A DNA stretch of 64,000 nucleotides, taken from contig NC_015914.1 of the NCBI RefSeq assembly GCF_000222485.1, positions 1,612,001-1,676,000 of the forward strand, written 5' to 3'. Origin of the DNA: Cyclobacterium marinum DSM 745 (GTDB lineage Bacteria > Bacteroidota > Bacteroidia > Cytophagales > Cyclobacteriaceae). How positions within the stretch are numbered: the first letter of the stretch is position 1; each line of letters starts with the position of its first letter. Below are positions 29,104 through 36,941 of the stretch, in pieces. The notes beneath the pieces are model-generated. The model was not told where the DNA came from. It saw only the letters and a program-made list of their open reading frames with translations, and searched no databases. The position numbers were made by a program, and so were the translations under genes.

Positions 29104-29226
29104 TGTAGGAGAAGGAGTCGAACCTCCACGGAGCAGTTAGGAAAAATACGAGCTCGCTATTTTCTTTATCCTGTGATCTCCACCCCCGAGACAGGAGGGC
29201 ATGTCTGCCAGTTTCATCATCCTACA
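29104..29226 (-). ncRNA. tRNA-like RNA with ~55-nt variable arm, copy 2
   Basis: As far as I can read, identical over 123 nt to the copy at 27462-27584, including the acceptor, D arm, candidate anticodon arm, variable-arm hairpin and T arm. Promoter box and terminator are conserved, while the sequence beyond the unit diverges. Perfect conservation within a region of decayed repeats indicates either a recent duplication or selection. Confidence 0.6.
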
Positions 29227-29289
29227 GTATATATCAGTAATTAAACTTCCGTTCATTACCCAAAGACCTTTTGTCTTTGTTTGATATGT

Positions 29290-29297
29290 CAAAGGTA
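29290..29297 (-). promoter_or_regulatory. -7 box of tRNA-like RNA, copy 2
   Basis: Minus strand TACCTTTG at the same distance from the RNA as in copy 1. Confidence 0.45.
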
Positions 29298-29660
29298 ATA
29301 AAAAGATTATTAAATTAAAATTATGGCAACAAAAATCACATTAATTTACATTATAATTAACATTATACTTATTTAATTTCACTTTCATTAATTCAAAATA
29401 GCTTAACTCCACTCTTATTGGAAGATTTGCAAAAAATAAATTGAGCAACCTCGATTCGATCAACGAAACGGTAATTTTTACTTACGAAACACATTTATCT
29501 CAAGAATGAAAATCAGGTGCATGGAAAATTCTCCAATCTGTATACAACCAAAATAAAGATAAAACACCTCCACAATCAACCACTTACCATCATAAATCGA
29601 TACCTTAGAATATTGGTTAATCAAAATGAATCGCCTTATCTCGCCAAAAAAGGACAAACC

Positions 29661-30668
29661 ATGAACAGCACTCTAAAAATCACAATTTTTTCTTTTTGGG
29701 TCATTAGCGGATGCTCTTTTCAGAGCAATAATATTGTGATTCAAAGTCTGTCAGGAAAACACCATCCCTTAAAAAATAAAATTTGGCTCTCACACGAACA
29801 TATTTTGGTGGATTTTATCGGGGCAGATAGCATTGATTATAGTGAATGGAATCATAAACATGTTATTGATGAAATGACACCCTATTTAGAGGAATTGAAG
29901 CCTTACAATGTCAGCTATTTTGTGGATGCAACCCCTAACTACCTTGGGAGAGACGTCTTTTTATTGGAAAAAATAGCCAAAAAAACCGGATTAAAAATCC
30001 TTACCAATACCGGCTTGTACGGAGCAAGGAATAATCAATTTATTCCGGACTTTGCAAAAAGAATGACAGCCAAAGAATTGTCAGACATGTGGATAAAGGA
30101 GTTTACTGATGGCATAGCCGGAAGCTCCATACACCCCGGTTTTATTAAAATTGGAGTTGACAATTCGGATCCATTAAGCCCTATGCACAGCAAGCTGGTA
30201 AAAGCTGCTGCCCTAACTCACCTGGAAACAGGCTTGACCATTGCTTCCCATACCGGAGCAGCCAAAGGTTTGTGGCCACAATTGGCGATACTGAATGAAC
30301 TTCAGATTTCTCCCGAAGCCTTTATCTGGGTACACGCACAATCAGAAACCAATACGGAAGCCTACCTTAAAGCAGCAGATAAGGGATGCTGGATTAGCCT
30401 TGACGGTTTGGGGTGGGACCTTGAAAGGCATGTAGAAAAAATAGTTTTTGCCAAAAAAAATGATTTTTTGGACCGTATTTTGATTTCCCATGATGCAGGA
30501 TGGTACGATCCTCAAAAAGACCAGCAAAGCATAAAGGGCTATACCAATATTTTCAGCCAACTTATTCCTGCTTTGAAAGCGCAGGACTTTACGGAGGAGG
30601 ACATTCAGCTTCTGTTAAGCACAAATCCTTCAAAGGCTTTCTCGATCAAAATCAGAAAAACAAAATGA
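29661..30668 (+). CDS. Phosphotriesterase-family amidohydrolase lipoprotein
   Basis: 335 aa from ATG 29661, preceded by AGGA at suitable distance. This start gives MNSTLKITIFSFWVISGCSF, a lipoprotein signal with lipobox VISGC; the longer in-frame extension upstream is unlikely. The metal-site pattern of phosphotriesterase-like TIM barrels is present: HEHILVDF (HxH, near residue 45), the lysine in FIKIGVD that would be carboxylated (near 155), SHTG (near 193), HAQSE (near 224) and SHDAGW (near 275). Relatives are lactonases, phosphotriesterases and amidohydrolases; the native substrate is unknown. Lipoprotein export is less usual for the family. It follows the repeat island and stands alone. 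Confidence 0.85.
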   Translation: MNSTLKITIFSFWVISGCSFQSNNIVIQSLSGKHHPLKNKIWLSHEHILVDFIGADSIDYSEWNHKHVIDEMTPYLEELKPYNVSYFVDATPNYLGRDVFLLEKIAKKTGLKILTNTGLYGARNNQFIPDFAKRMTAKELSDMWIKEFTDGIAGSSIHPGFIKIGVDNSDPLSPMHSKLVKAAALTHLETGLTIASHTGAAKGLWPQLAILNELQISPEAFIWVHAQSETNTEAYLKAADKGCWISLDGLGWDLERHVEKIVFAKKNDFLDRILISHDAGWYDPQKDQQSIKGYTNIFSQLIPALKAQDFTEEDIQLLLSTNPSKAFSIKIRKTK

Positions 30669-30763
30669 AGGGTCTCACATGTGAAAAGGGCTGAATTTCT
30701 TTATTAGACATTAAAAATACGTGCAAGAAAATCCAAAACCACTAATCGCAATCAAATAACCTC

Positions 30764-31369
30764 ATGGATATACCCAAACTTATTCCCCAACAACCGTTAT
30801 ATTCTACTATTGAAATCCGGTGGTTCTTCAGTTCTCCAATTGAGGAACTATTGAATTTCGTAAAAGAGCTTTCTTTGAATAAAAATGATCCGGAAAGCCG
30901 TACAGATACTTATTTCCCAATGGCAGACAGACCGGACTTAGGGCTTAAGGTTAGAAATAATATTTACGAGGTAAAACAAAGACGGGATTGGACACTCTCC
31001 TTACCGGAATCTCAGCCATTGCCCGGGAAGTTTGAAGCTTGGGACAAATGGTCTTTGGAAAAAATACCCGAGGCTGAGAATAAATTAACCGGATTATCAA
31101 TATCAAAGAAACGCTGGCTAACATGCCTTGACCAAGCATTTAATGTCAGATCCAATTTCTCAAACCCTCCGCAGGAAATTCAAGTCGAATATACCGAAAT
31201 CAAAATTGAAGCTACAAATTATTATACTTTTGCCTTGGAAATTTCAGGCCTCCATTCCCCAGAAAAGCTTCTTGAAATTGCCAGAAAAATACCAATCCAC
31301 CCGAGAATGACCGCAGAAAACTGCTGCAGCTATCCTGCTTTTATTTTGGCAAATGTATTGAAAAAATAA
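30764..31369 (+). CDS. CYTH-like (triphosphate tunnel) protein, hypothetical
   Basis: 201 aa, cytoplasmic. Not recognised as a named gene. The N-terminal STIEIRWFF (ExExK-like strand), DTYFPMADRPDLGLKVRNN and YEVKQRRDW, together with VEYTEIKIEATNYYTFALEI in the second half, resemble the strand order of CYTH-fold proteins, where alternating Glu/Lys/Arg residues line a tunnel that binds triphosphates. The match is by pattern only, and several canonical residues are changed. It is followed by a hairpin and is convergent with the M56 gene. Confidence 0.5.
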   Translation: MDIPKLIPQQPLYSTIEIRWFFSSPIEELLNFVKELSLNKNDPESRTDTYFPMADRPDLGLKVRNNIYEVKQRRDWTLSLPESQPLPGKFEAWDKWSLEKIPEAENKLTGLSISKKRWLTCLDQAFNVRSNFSNPPQEIQVEYTEIKIEATNYYTFALEISGLHSPEKLLEIARKIPIHPRMTAENCCSYPAFILANVLKK

Positions 31370-31406
31370 TCCCCAGTCATTAGAAAGTATCTAAGGACTG
31401 GGGATT
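31368..31406. terminator. Hairpin between convergent genes
   Basis: Perfect 11-bp stem AATCCCCAGTC/GACTGGGGATT with a 17-nt loop, overlapping the stop codon region of the CYTH-like gene and 24 bp from the stop of the convergent M56 gene. Likely shared terminator. Confidence 0.6.
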
Positions 31407-31429
31407 ACATTATCTTTTGTAGGGAAAAT

Positions 31430-33193
31430 CTATTGTTCCTTTTCCCAATATTCTTTTGCTTGCAATTCCTTCTCCTTCTCCCATGCTTCAATTTTTTCTG
31501 CATAGGCCTTGGCCCAAGATTCCATCTTTGCGGCATTTTCGGCGGCCCAAACTTCCATTTTCTTTTCAAATTCTTTTATTTTAGGCTCGTTCTCTTTTTG
31601 CCAGGCTTCCATTTTTTGCTCAAACTCTTTCATTTTAGGCTGAAATTCTTTTTCCCAGGCTTTCATTTTTCCCTCGAATACCTTTTGGGATTTCTCCATT
31701 TTCTTTTGAAGCAACTCCATTTTCCGCTCAAGCTTTTTCTTTTGTTCTTGTGACAAGACGGAGGTATCCCCCTGCAGCATCACTATATTTCTTGCATATA
31801 CTTGAATACTGTCTCCAAAACCACCCATAATGTTTTGGGTATAATGAATCAAGCTATCATTAAACACCGGAGGACTAAAATTAGCAACAGGAGCAGGACT
31901 TAGGTTCAACACAGGCGGTTGTTGGGGTAAGGGTAAACTATCCGAAACCACTGAACGAATACTCGTTGTTACATGATTATTCGAATGAATAACTACTTCT
32001 ACATCTTCTGAAACTTCTTGATCAAGATCTATAGCCACATCTTTATTGATGACGATCACAGTGTCTTCTACTTCAATGGACTTTGGCAAAGTATCCATCA
32101 AAAAGTAAGTGTCGCCATCAAATTTTGATTCCAAGGCTGTGGAAACCCAGCGATCCTGAGTATTTTTAAACTCATTGGCATTGCCGATAAATAATATGGC
32201 ACTAAATATTAGGGTAAGTATCATTGTCTTAGTGATTAACGGTGAATTGGAAAACCGGGCAGGTTCATTGCCCATCATCCTTTTGATTCTATTGAGTAAA
32301 GGAAAATTGGAGGAATGTGCCGCCATGGCCAATTCAGGGGATTCCTCCACGGCATCATTGGCAACAATTGCCAAGGCATTGGCTAAATCAATTGCTTTGA
32401 CCCCCGCCTGAATTGCGATATCATCTGCAATATGCTCTCTCGCTTCTTTCACCAGTCCATTGACCCACCAAAATGCAGGATGGTAAAAAAACAAGATCTC
32501 TAACACAGACTGCATCAGGTTGACTGCAAAATCATGCCTGCGGATATGGGCCAACTCATGCGCAATTATGGCCTCCAATTGCACCGGAGACAATTGCATG
32601 ATCAAACCCAACGGAAGCAAGACAATCGGCTTGAAAAAACCATAGGTGATAGGTACAGAAATTTCTGAACTTATCCTGAAATCCACCGGTAAACTTAGAG
32701 CCAATCGGGCTTTTATGGTTTCGATGGACTGAAGGATATTTTGCGGCACACTTTGGTGAGACCTGGCCTTTAATTGCTTCAAGGCAACAAAATTCCCCAG
32801 GTGCCTTACAAAATAAAATACAACACCAATTACCCAAAAATAAACCAGGTAAGGTAATACATAGGCTATTCTCCCTGATAAATAGGCCGGCCAATGCATT
32901 TCACTTGCAACAGGCTGAGCACTTGCCTGGATTTGACTGCTGATGAATACCAAGGCTTCATGGCCTTCATCTTGAAAAGAGTGAAATTCCATTATGAAGG
33001 TTCCTACAAACATGCAGCACATCACTCCCAAACCACCCAATCCAAGCATGTATTTTTTCTGTGGACTATTTAAGAATTTAAACCTAAAGAGCAACCACAT
33101 CACTGCTGCTACGATGAGCAACTGCCAAAGTGAATGGGCCAAAGTCCAACCCAAAGCTTCAGGCAAACGCGACACAATCCATTCGGTATTCAT
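31430..33193 (-). CDS. BlaR1-like M56 family metallopeptidase, membrane sensor
   Basis: 587 aa. Four or so N-terminal membrane segments enclose an M56 peptidase with zinc motif HELAH at residues 212-216 and downstream Glu in AREHIADD. A further membrane segment lies near 320. The C-terminal ~110 residues are an amphipathic charged repeat with a period near 18 (KMEAWQKENEPKIKEFEK, KMEVWAAENAAKMESWAK), probably a long helix or coiled coil; there is no penicillin-binding sensor domain as in BlaR1. In this family the peptidase responds to a signal and causes cleavage of the BlaI-type repressor. Its start codon overlaps the stop of the blaI-like gene by 4 bp. Signal unknown. Confidence 0.9.
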   Translation of the reverse strand: MNTEWIVSRLPEALGWTLAHSLWQLLIVAAVMWLLFRFKFLNSPQKKYMLGLGGLGVMCCMFVGTFIMEFHSFQDEGHEALVFISSQIQASAQPVASEMHWPAYLSGRIAYVLPYLVYFWVIGVVFYFVRHLGNFVALKQLKARSHQSVPQNILQSIETIKARLALSLPVDFRISSEISVPITYGFFKPIVLLPLGLIMQLSPVQLEAIIAHELAHIRRHDFAVNLMQSVLEILFFYHPAFWWVNGLVKEAREHIADDIAIQAGVKAIDLANALAIVANDAVEESPELAMAAHSSNFPLLNRIKRMMGNEPARFSNSPLITKTMILTLIFSAILFIGNANEFKNTQDRWVSTALESKFDGDTYFLMDTLPKSIEVEDTVIVINKDVAIDLDQEVSEDVEVVIHSNNHVTTSIRSVVSDSLPLPQQPPVLNLSPAPVANFSPPVFNDSLIHYTQNIMGGFGDSIQVYARNIVMLQGDTSVLSQEQKKKLERKMELLQKKMEKSQKVFEGKMKAWEKEFQPKMKEFEQKMEAWQKENEPKIKEFEKKMEVWAAENAAKMESWAKAYAEKIEAWEKEKELQAKEYWEKEQ

Positions 33194-33564
33194 TGTGTAT
33201 CATTTTCTATTTTATCCAAAAACGCACGAATCTCTTTGATTTCCTCCTTGGAAGGCTCGCTCTGACCCAAGGCTTGCATGACCAACTTCTTTGCTGATCC
33301 ACCAAATGCTTTCCCTATAAAATTTCTAACCAAAGATTGCTGGGTATCTTCTTGGGAGATCAAAGCACTATAAATATGACTTCTTTTCTCCTCGTCTCTT
33401 GCCAACAATCCCTTGGCATGCATGTTTTGCATGGTTTTTAATGTAGTCGTATAGCCGGTTTCCTTGGTCAAAGATAATTCTTCATGCACCTGACGTACAC
33501 TTGCTTGCTCCTTTCCCCAAAGAATGGCCAATATCTCTAATTCTGCTGCTGTAGGCTTGTCCAT
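33190..33564 (-). CDS. BlaI/MecI/CopY family transcriptional repressor
   Basis: 124 aa from ATG 33562-33564 (MDKPTAAELEILAILWGKEQ), the usual BlaI N-terminus; an upstream ATG at 33594 would lie inside an operator. Winged helix covers residues ~1-75 (VRQVHEELSLTKETGYTTTLKTMQNMHAKGLL, quoted in part) and the C-terminal dimerisation region includes NFIGKAFGGSAKKLV. It represses its own operon until the partner M56 protein triggers its removal. Three operator palindromes lie directly upstream. Confidence 0.93.
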   Translation of the reverse strand: MDKPTAAELEILAILWGKEQASVRQVHEELSLTKETGYTTTLKTMQNMHAKGLLARDEEKRSHIYSALISQEDTQQSLVRNFIGKAFGGSAKKLVMQALGQSEPSKEEIKEIRAFLDKIENDTQ

Positions 33565-33573
33565 AGTATTGTT

Positions 33574-33591
33574 ATACGATTTATTTCGTAT
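33574..33591. promoter_or_regulatory. BlaI-type operator 1
   Basis: ATACGA-tttatt-TCGTAT, a perfect 6-bp inverted repeat with a 6-bp spacer, just downstream of the -7 box of the blaI-like gene. Confidence 0.8.
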
Positions 33592-33622
33592 CAAATATAT
33601 ACGACAAAATTCGTAATTGCAA
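33592..33622 (-). promoter_or_regulatory. Promoter of the blaI-M56 operon
   Basis: Minus strand: TTG (33620-33622), a 20-bp spacer, then TATATTTG (33592-33599), matching the Bacteroidota promoter form. Operator 2 lies between the two boxes and operators 1 and 3 on either side, so a bound repressor would block the polymerase. Confidence 0.65.
33599..33616. promoter_or_regulatory. BlaI-type operator 2
   Basis: ATACGA-caaaat-TCGTAA: same half-sites and spacer as operator 1, centred 25 bp away. Confidence 0.8.
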
Positions 33623-33627
33623 ATTAT

Positions 33628-33645
33628 ATACGATTTTAATCGTAA
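33628..33645. promoter_or_regulatory. BlaI-type operator 3
   Basis: ATACGA-ttttaa-TCGTAA, 29 bp from operator 2 and 67 bp upstream of the divergent NRDE gene, which could therefore also be regulated. Confidence 0.75.
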
Positions 33646-33711
33646 TTAAATATTGTTAAAAATAATTTTGAATGGTTTTCCCTTTCCGGGGGAGCTGATT
33701 AATTTTACACC

Positions 33712-34464
33712 ATGTGCTTACTGACATTTAGCTGGAATCAGCATCCCGAATACAAACTTATAATGGTTGCCAACAGGGATGAATACTTTAATCGTCCGAC
33801 CAAAGGCCTCCACCAATGGGACAATGGGATTTATGCCGGAAAGGATTTAAAGGGAGGAGGCACATGGTTGGGTTTCCATACCAATGGTAAATTTGCGGCC
33901 TTAACCAATTATAGAGATCCCCAAAATGACAAGCCATTAAGCAAAACCAGGGGTGAATTGGTAACCAACTTTTTAAATGGAAGCCAATCTCCCAAGGACT
34001 ATTTGAAGCAAATAGAAGAAAAAAAGAAAGACTACAATGGTTTCAATCTCTTGGTGGCCGAAAAGAAAGAACTGTTGGTATTTTCCAACTATGGAGGGGG
34101 TGTCCAACAGGTGCCTCCGGGTATCCATGGGCTTTCCAATGCTTTTCTAAACACCCCCTGGCCAAAAGTAGAAGCCGCCAAAGCAGATCTTAAAAAATTA
34201 CTGGAGCATAAATCCCCAAAGCTGGATGATTTGTTGACCTTATTACAATCAAAGGAAAAAGCCCCTATCGAATTACTTCCGGATACCGGTATTCCTATGG
34301 ACTTGGAACAAACCATTTCTTCACAATTTATTCGGGTAGAAGATTACTATGGCACCGTCAATACTACAGCCCTGCGCTGGGGCCATGATGGCACCGTTTC
34401 CATCAAAGAAGTAAGGACCATACCGGAAAAAGAAGTCAATGAAAGTACTTTTGTGAGTTGGTAA
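33712..34464 (+). CDS. NRDE (TANGO2-like) family protein
   Basis: 250 aa. N-terminus MCLLTFSWNQHPEYKLIMVANRDEYFNRPT-type (partly quoted: VANRDEYFNRP) holds the Asn-Arg-Asp-Glu motif and the N-terminal Cys that could act as an Ntn-like nucleophile after Met removal. GGTWLGFHTNGKFAALTNYRD near residue 44 and HGLSNAFLNTPWPKV near 138 are also typical. The human relative TANGO2 is linked to membrane or haem and lipid homeostasis; bacterial members have no settled activity. It is divergent from the blaI-like gene across the operator region. Confidence 0.9.
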   Translation: MCLLTFSWNQHPEYKLIMVANRDEYFNRPTKGLHQWDNGIYAGKDLKGGGTWLGFHTNGKFAALTNYRDPQNDKPLSKTRGELVTNFLNGSQSPKDYLKQIEEKKKDYNGFNLLVAEKKELLVFSNYGGGVQQVPPGIHGLSNAFLNTPWPKVEAAKADLKKLLEHKSPKLDDLLTLLQSKEKAPIELLPDTGIPMDLEQTISSQFIRVEDYYGTVNTTALRWGHDGTVSIKEVRTIPEKEVNESTFVSW

Positions 34465-34800
34465 ACGGCAAAACCCTGCAAGAAAAATATAATAAATTAT
34501 ATCCGTTCAATTTGCCATTCTACACGGCAAGAAAGCCTTTCAAATTAATTGGGCTGGTCTTTAATCCGGATTGGGCTGCCCCCCTATATTGCTTCAATGG
34601 AAAGGAAGCTTCTAAACCACAGTGGGGTTACAACACTTATGAGGGTTCACGCGCGTAATAAAAGCACCAATTTCGGGTTAAACGAAGAAACAAGCCCCTA
34701 TAGTGGGCAGGAAAAGAATTTTTAAAATCAATTTCAAACGGTTTTGGTAGTAGGAAAATTCTGAATTTTGTATCTTGGAGTAAATATTTTTTTCAACCCA
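34465..34800. other. Intergenic region upstream of the tyrosine recombinase
   Basis: About 335 bp without a recognisable gene. A 66-codon open frame overlaps the NRDE 3' end but shows no family features. No repeat related to the attC sites was recognised. Confidence 0.4.
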
Positions 34801-35922
34801 ATGTGGAAAACCATAATTTTGAAAAACGATAGGTTTCAAAAGCTGCCTATCATACGCTTGGAATTCCCTTATGATTTCGAATTAAAAGAGATTGTTAAAG
34901 GATTTCCGGAATGCAAATGGTACCTCAAAGAGCGGGTTTGGGCAGTTCCTTATACACCGACTCAAGTGTCTGAATTATTACAGTATTTTAAAGAGAAAAA
35001 GATTTGGTTGGATTACAGCCGGATACAGAAAGTAGATTTACCGGACAAACATCCTGAACTACCTCAATTGGATGCACCTTTACATTCAGAGATTCGGCGA
35101 TTTAAGGATTGGCTTCGCAATAGGCGGTATTCCGAAGCAACGATCAAATCCTATTCTGAGGCAGTGGCGTTTTTTTTCAGGTTTTTGAATAACAAGCCAC
35201 CCGGTTCTATTACCAATGAGGATTTGGAGATCTTTAACAGGGATTACATCATCAGAAGAAAGTATTCCGTTTCCTACCAATCTCAAGTAATCAATGGCGT
35301 AAAATTATTTTTCAATATATTGGAAGAGCGGGTGTTAGACCCAGAAATTATTAAACGTCCAAAGAAAGCAAAGAGTCTGCCTAATGTATTAAGTAAGCAA
35401 GAAGTGAAGGATATTTTACAGGCCTTATCCAATCTTAAGCACCGTTTTATGTTGGTGCTGCTTTATTCGTGTGGACTAAGAAGGAGCGAAATATTAAACC
35501 TACAGATTGAGCACATTCAATACGATAGGGGTATGATTTTGGTTAAAAATAGTAAAGGCAAAAAAGATAGGGTAGTCCGGTTTCCTGAGATATTACATGA
35601 TTTGTATGGGGAGTATTTAAAAGCCTATCAGCCAAAGAAATACCTGATCGAGGGAAGAGGAGGAGGGCAATACAGTGCCAGGAGCCTGGCAGAAGTATTA
35701 AAAGCTGCGGTGGAAAAGGCAGGCATTAAAAAGCCGGTCACACCGCATTGGTTGAGACATTCTTATGCCACACATCTGCATGAAGGGGGTACGGATATAC
35801 GGTATATCCAAGAGCTACTGGGCCACCAGAGCAGTAAAACCACAGAGATTTATACACATGTAAGTAATCGAGAAATGAGAGAGATCAGAAGTCCAATAGA
35901 GGATATGGACATAAAAATATAA
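34801..35922 (+). CDS. Tyrosine recombinase near cassette array (non-canonical integrase)
   Basis: 373 aa from ATG 34801 (MWKTIILKNDRFQKL). An extra N-terminal region of about 90 residues (WYLKERVWAVPYTPTQ) precedes the SAM-like core-binding domain (FKDWLRNRRYSEATIKSYSE). The catalytic domain has all expected residues: Arg in SCGLRRSEI, Lys in KGKKDR, HWLRHSYATH, the second His in LLGHQSSKTT and Tyr in EIYTHV. The C-terminus REIRSPIEDM resembles that of integron integrases (RSPLD), but the ~35-residue insertion specific to IntI between the Lys and His-x-x-Arg boxes is absent. It is on the same strand as, and upstream of, the cassette array at 38.3-40.9 kb, so it is the best candidate for its recombinase. 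That link is inference. Confidence 0.85.
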   Translation: MWKTIILKNDRFQKLPIIRLEFPYDFELKEIVKGFPECKWYLKERVWAVPYTPTQVSELLQYFKEKKIWLDYSRIQKVDLPDKHPELPQLDAPLHSEIRRFKDWLRNRRYSEATIKSYSEAVAFFFRFLNNKPPGSITNEDLEIFNRDYIIRRKYSVSYQSQVINGVKLFFNILEERVLDPEIIKRPKKAKSLPNVLSKQEVKDILQALSNLKHRFMLVLLYSCGLRRSEILNLQIEHIQYDRGMILVKNSKGKKDRVVRFPEILHDLYGEYLKAYQPKKYLIEGRGGGQYSARSLAEVLKAAVEKAGIKKPVTPHWLRHSYATHLHEGGTDIRYIQELLGHQSSKTTEIYTHVSNREMREIRSPIEDMDIKI

Positions 35923-36131
35923 AGTGAAATAAAACTATACAATTTCAACCAAATAAGGATATATTGTGCAATAAAACTGCGCATATAAACAAGTTGAACA
36001 AAACCTCCTACGTCGGTAGTTTTTCACTTTTCCTATATTAATTCTCTTATTTTCAGGCATATAGGTTATTTTTATTCCATGTTTAACTTTTAAACTTTAC
36101 TTATCATGGAAAAAAAAGCCTACGTCAGCAG

Positions 36132-36941
36132 ATGTATCAGGAGATGCAGATCAGAAACTACTCTCCCAGAAGTATCCAAAATTACATTTCCCAAGTATCA
36201 CTAGTTTCCGGCCATTTTGAAAAAAGTCCCGACCAGATCAACCTATCCGAGCTAAAAGAGTATCTTTCTCACAAGATTGAGACAAAAAACCTGTCGGCCT
36301 CGAGCGTAAACCAGACTATCAGTGCGTTCAAAATTCTTTTTAGGGACGTTCTCGGCAGAGACTGGAACCCGGTAAAGATCAAACGGCCCAGACGTCCTAA
36401 ACCTCTTCCGGTCGTCTTTTCAAAAGAGGAGATATCCCATATCCTCGACGGTATTATAAACAGAAAACACTATTGCCTGGTTGCTCTCACCTATGGCTCC
36501 GGCCTGAGGCTTGGTGAGGTGATTGGCCTTAAGTTTGGCGATATCGACAGCGACAGGATGCAGTTGAGAGTCCGCGGAGGCAAGGGAAACAAGGATAGGT
36601 ATACTCTCCTTTCCATGGAACTGTTGGAAAAGCTACGAGAGTATTACAAGTACTACCGTCCCAAAACCTATCTTTTCGAAGGTCGTACGGCAGGTAAGGC
36701 ATACAGCAAAAGGAGTGTCCAGGACCTGTTCAAAAAGATCCTTCTGCAAAGCAAGGTAAAGAAGGATGCCACTTTCCATACACTCCGGCATACATTTGCC
36801 ACACATCTTCTTGAGCAGGGCACCAACATTAGGGTGATCCAAGAACTCTTGGGGCATAGATCCCTGAGAACGACCTCGGTTTATCTGCATGTAACCAACT
36901 TCGATCCCTCGAAGATCAAAAGTCCCCTGGATAAGCTGTGA
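36132..36941 (+). CDS. Tyrosine recombinase of the IS91 element
   Basis: 269 aa. Core-binding part SPRSIQNYISQVSLVSGHF (residues 11-29); catalytic residues in GSGLRLGEVIGLKFGD (Arg), KGNKDRYTLL (Lys), HTLRHTFATHLLEQG (HxxR), LLGHRSLRTT (His) and SVYLHV (Tyr). An ATG at 36106 starts another frame across a run of eight As; a -1 shift on that run would add about eight residues (MEKK-SLRQQ) to the N-terminus, so slippage or a small deletion is possible. The stop overlaps the transposase start. Together they presumably move the element; the recombinase may resolve circular intermediates. Confidence 0.88.
   Translation: MYQEMQIRNYSPRSIQNYISQVSLVSGHFEKSPDQINLSELKEYLSHKIETKNLSASSVNQTISAFKILFRDVLGRDWNPVKIKRPRRPKPLPVVFSKEEISHILDGIINRKHYCLVALTYGSGLRLGEVIGLKFGDIDSDRMQLRVRGGKGNKDRYTLLSMELLEKLREYYKYYRPKTYLFEGRTAGKAYSKRSVQDLFKKILLQSKVKKDATFHTLRHTFATHLLEQGTNIRVIQELLGHRSLRTTSVYLHVTNFDPSKIKSPLDKL

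Larger units (their letters stand above)
26055..29660. repeat. Repeat island of ~3.4 kb with no protein-coding genes
   Basis: The region is a mosaic of repeated blocks. Eight copies of a ~50-bp imperfect palindrome GATTTTGGCGGTATTGTTGC-T(n)-GCAACAATnCTGACAAAATC lie at 26164, 26706, 26870, 27331, 27994, 28347, 28807 and 28970. Three copies of a ~250-bp block start at about 26347, 26969 and 28446. Three copies of a ~90-bp block contain GACAAGGCTGTGAAGCCTTG (26660, 27290 and 28770). GCCGAGGGTGCCAACCCTCGG-type hairpins recur (26827, 27954, 28927), and two tRNA-like transcription units are embedded. Short open frames recur only because the DNA repeats, so I do not call them genes. Built by successive duplications of REP/MITE-like units. 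Confidence 0.85.

Noticed and set aside
26055..29660. CRISPR array
   Set aside because: Repeats are long, imperfect, irregularly spaced and mutually nested; no uniform spacers and no cas genes.
29517..29660. 48-residue N-terminal extension of the phosphotriesterase-like protein
   Set aside because: The internal ATG at 29661 has an AGGA upstream and gives a proper lipoprotein signal; the extension is basic, unstructured and lies next to the repeat island.
34458..34658. 66-codon frame after the NRDE gene
   Set aside because: Overlaps the NRDE 3' end, no family features, no ribosome binding signal; treated as intergenic.
34801..35922. Canonical integron integrase IntI
   Set aside because: The IntI-specific insertion between the catalytic Lys and the HxxR box is missing; kept only as a tyrosine recombinase with a proposed link to the array.
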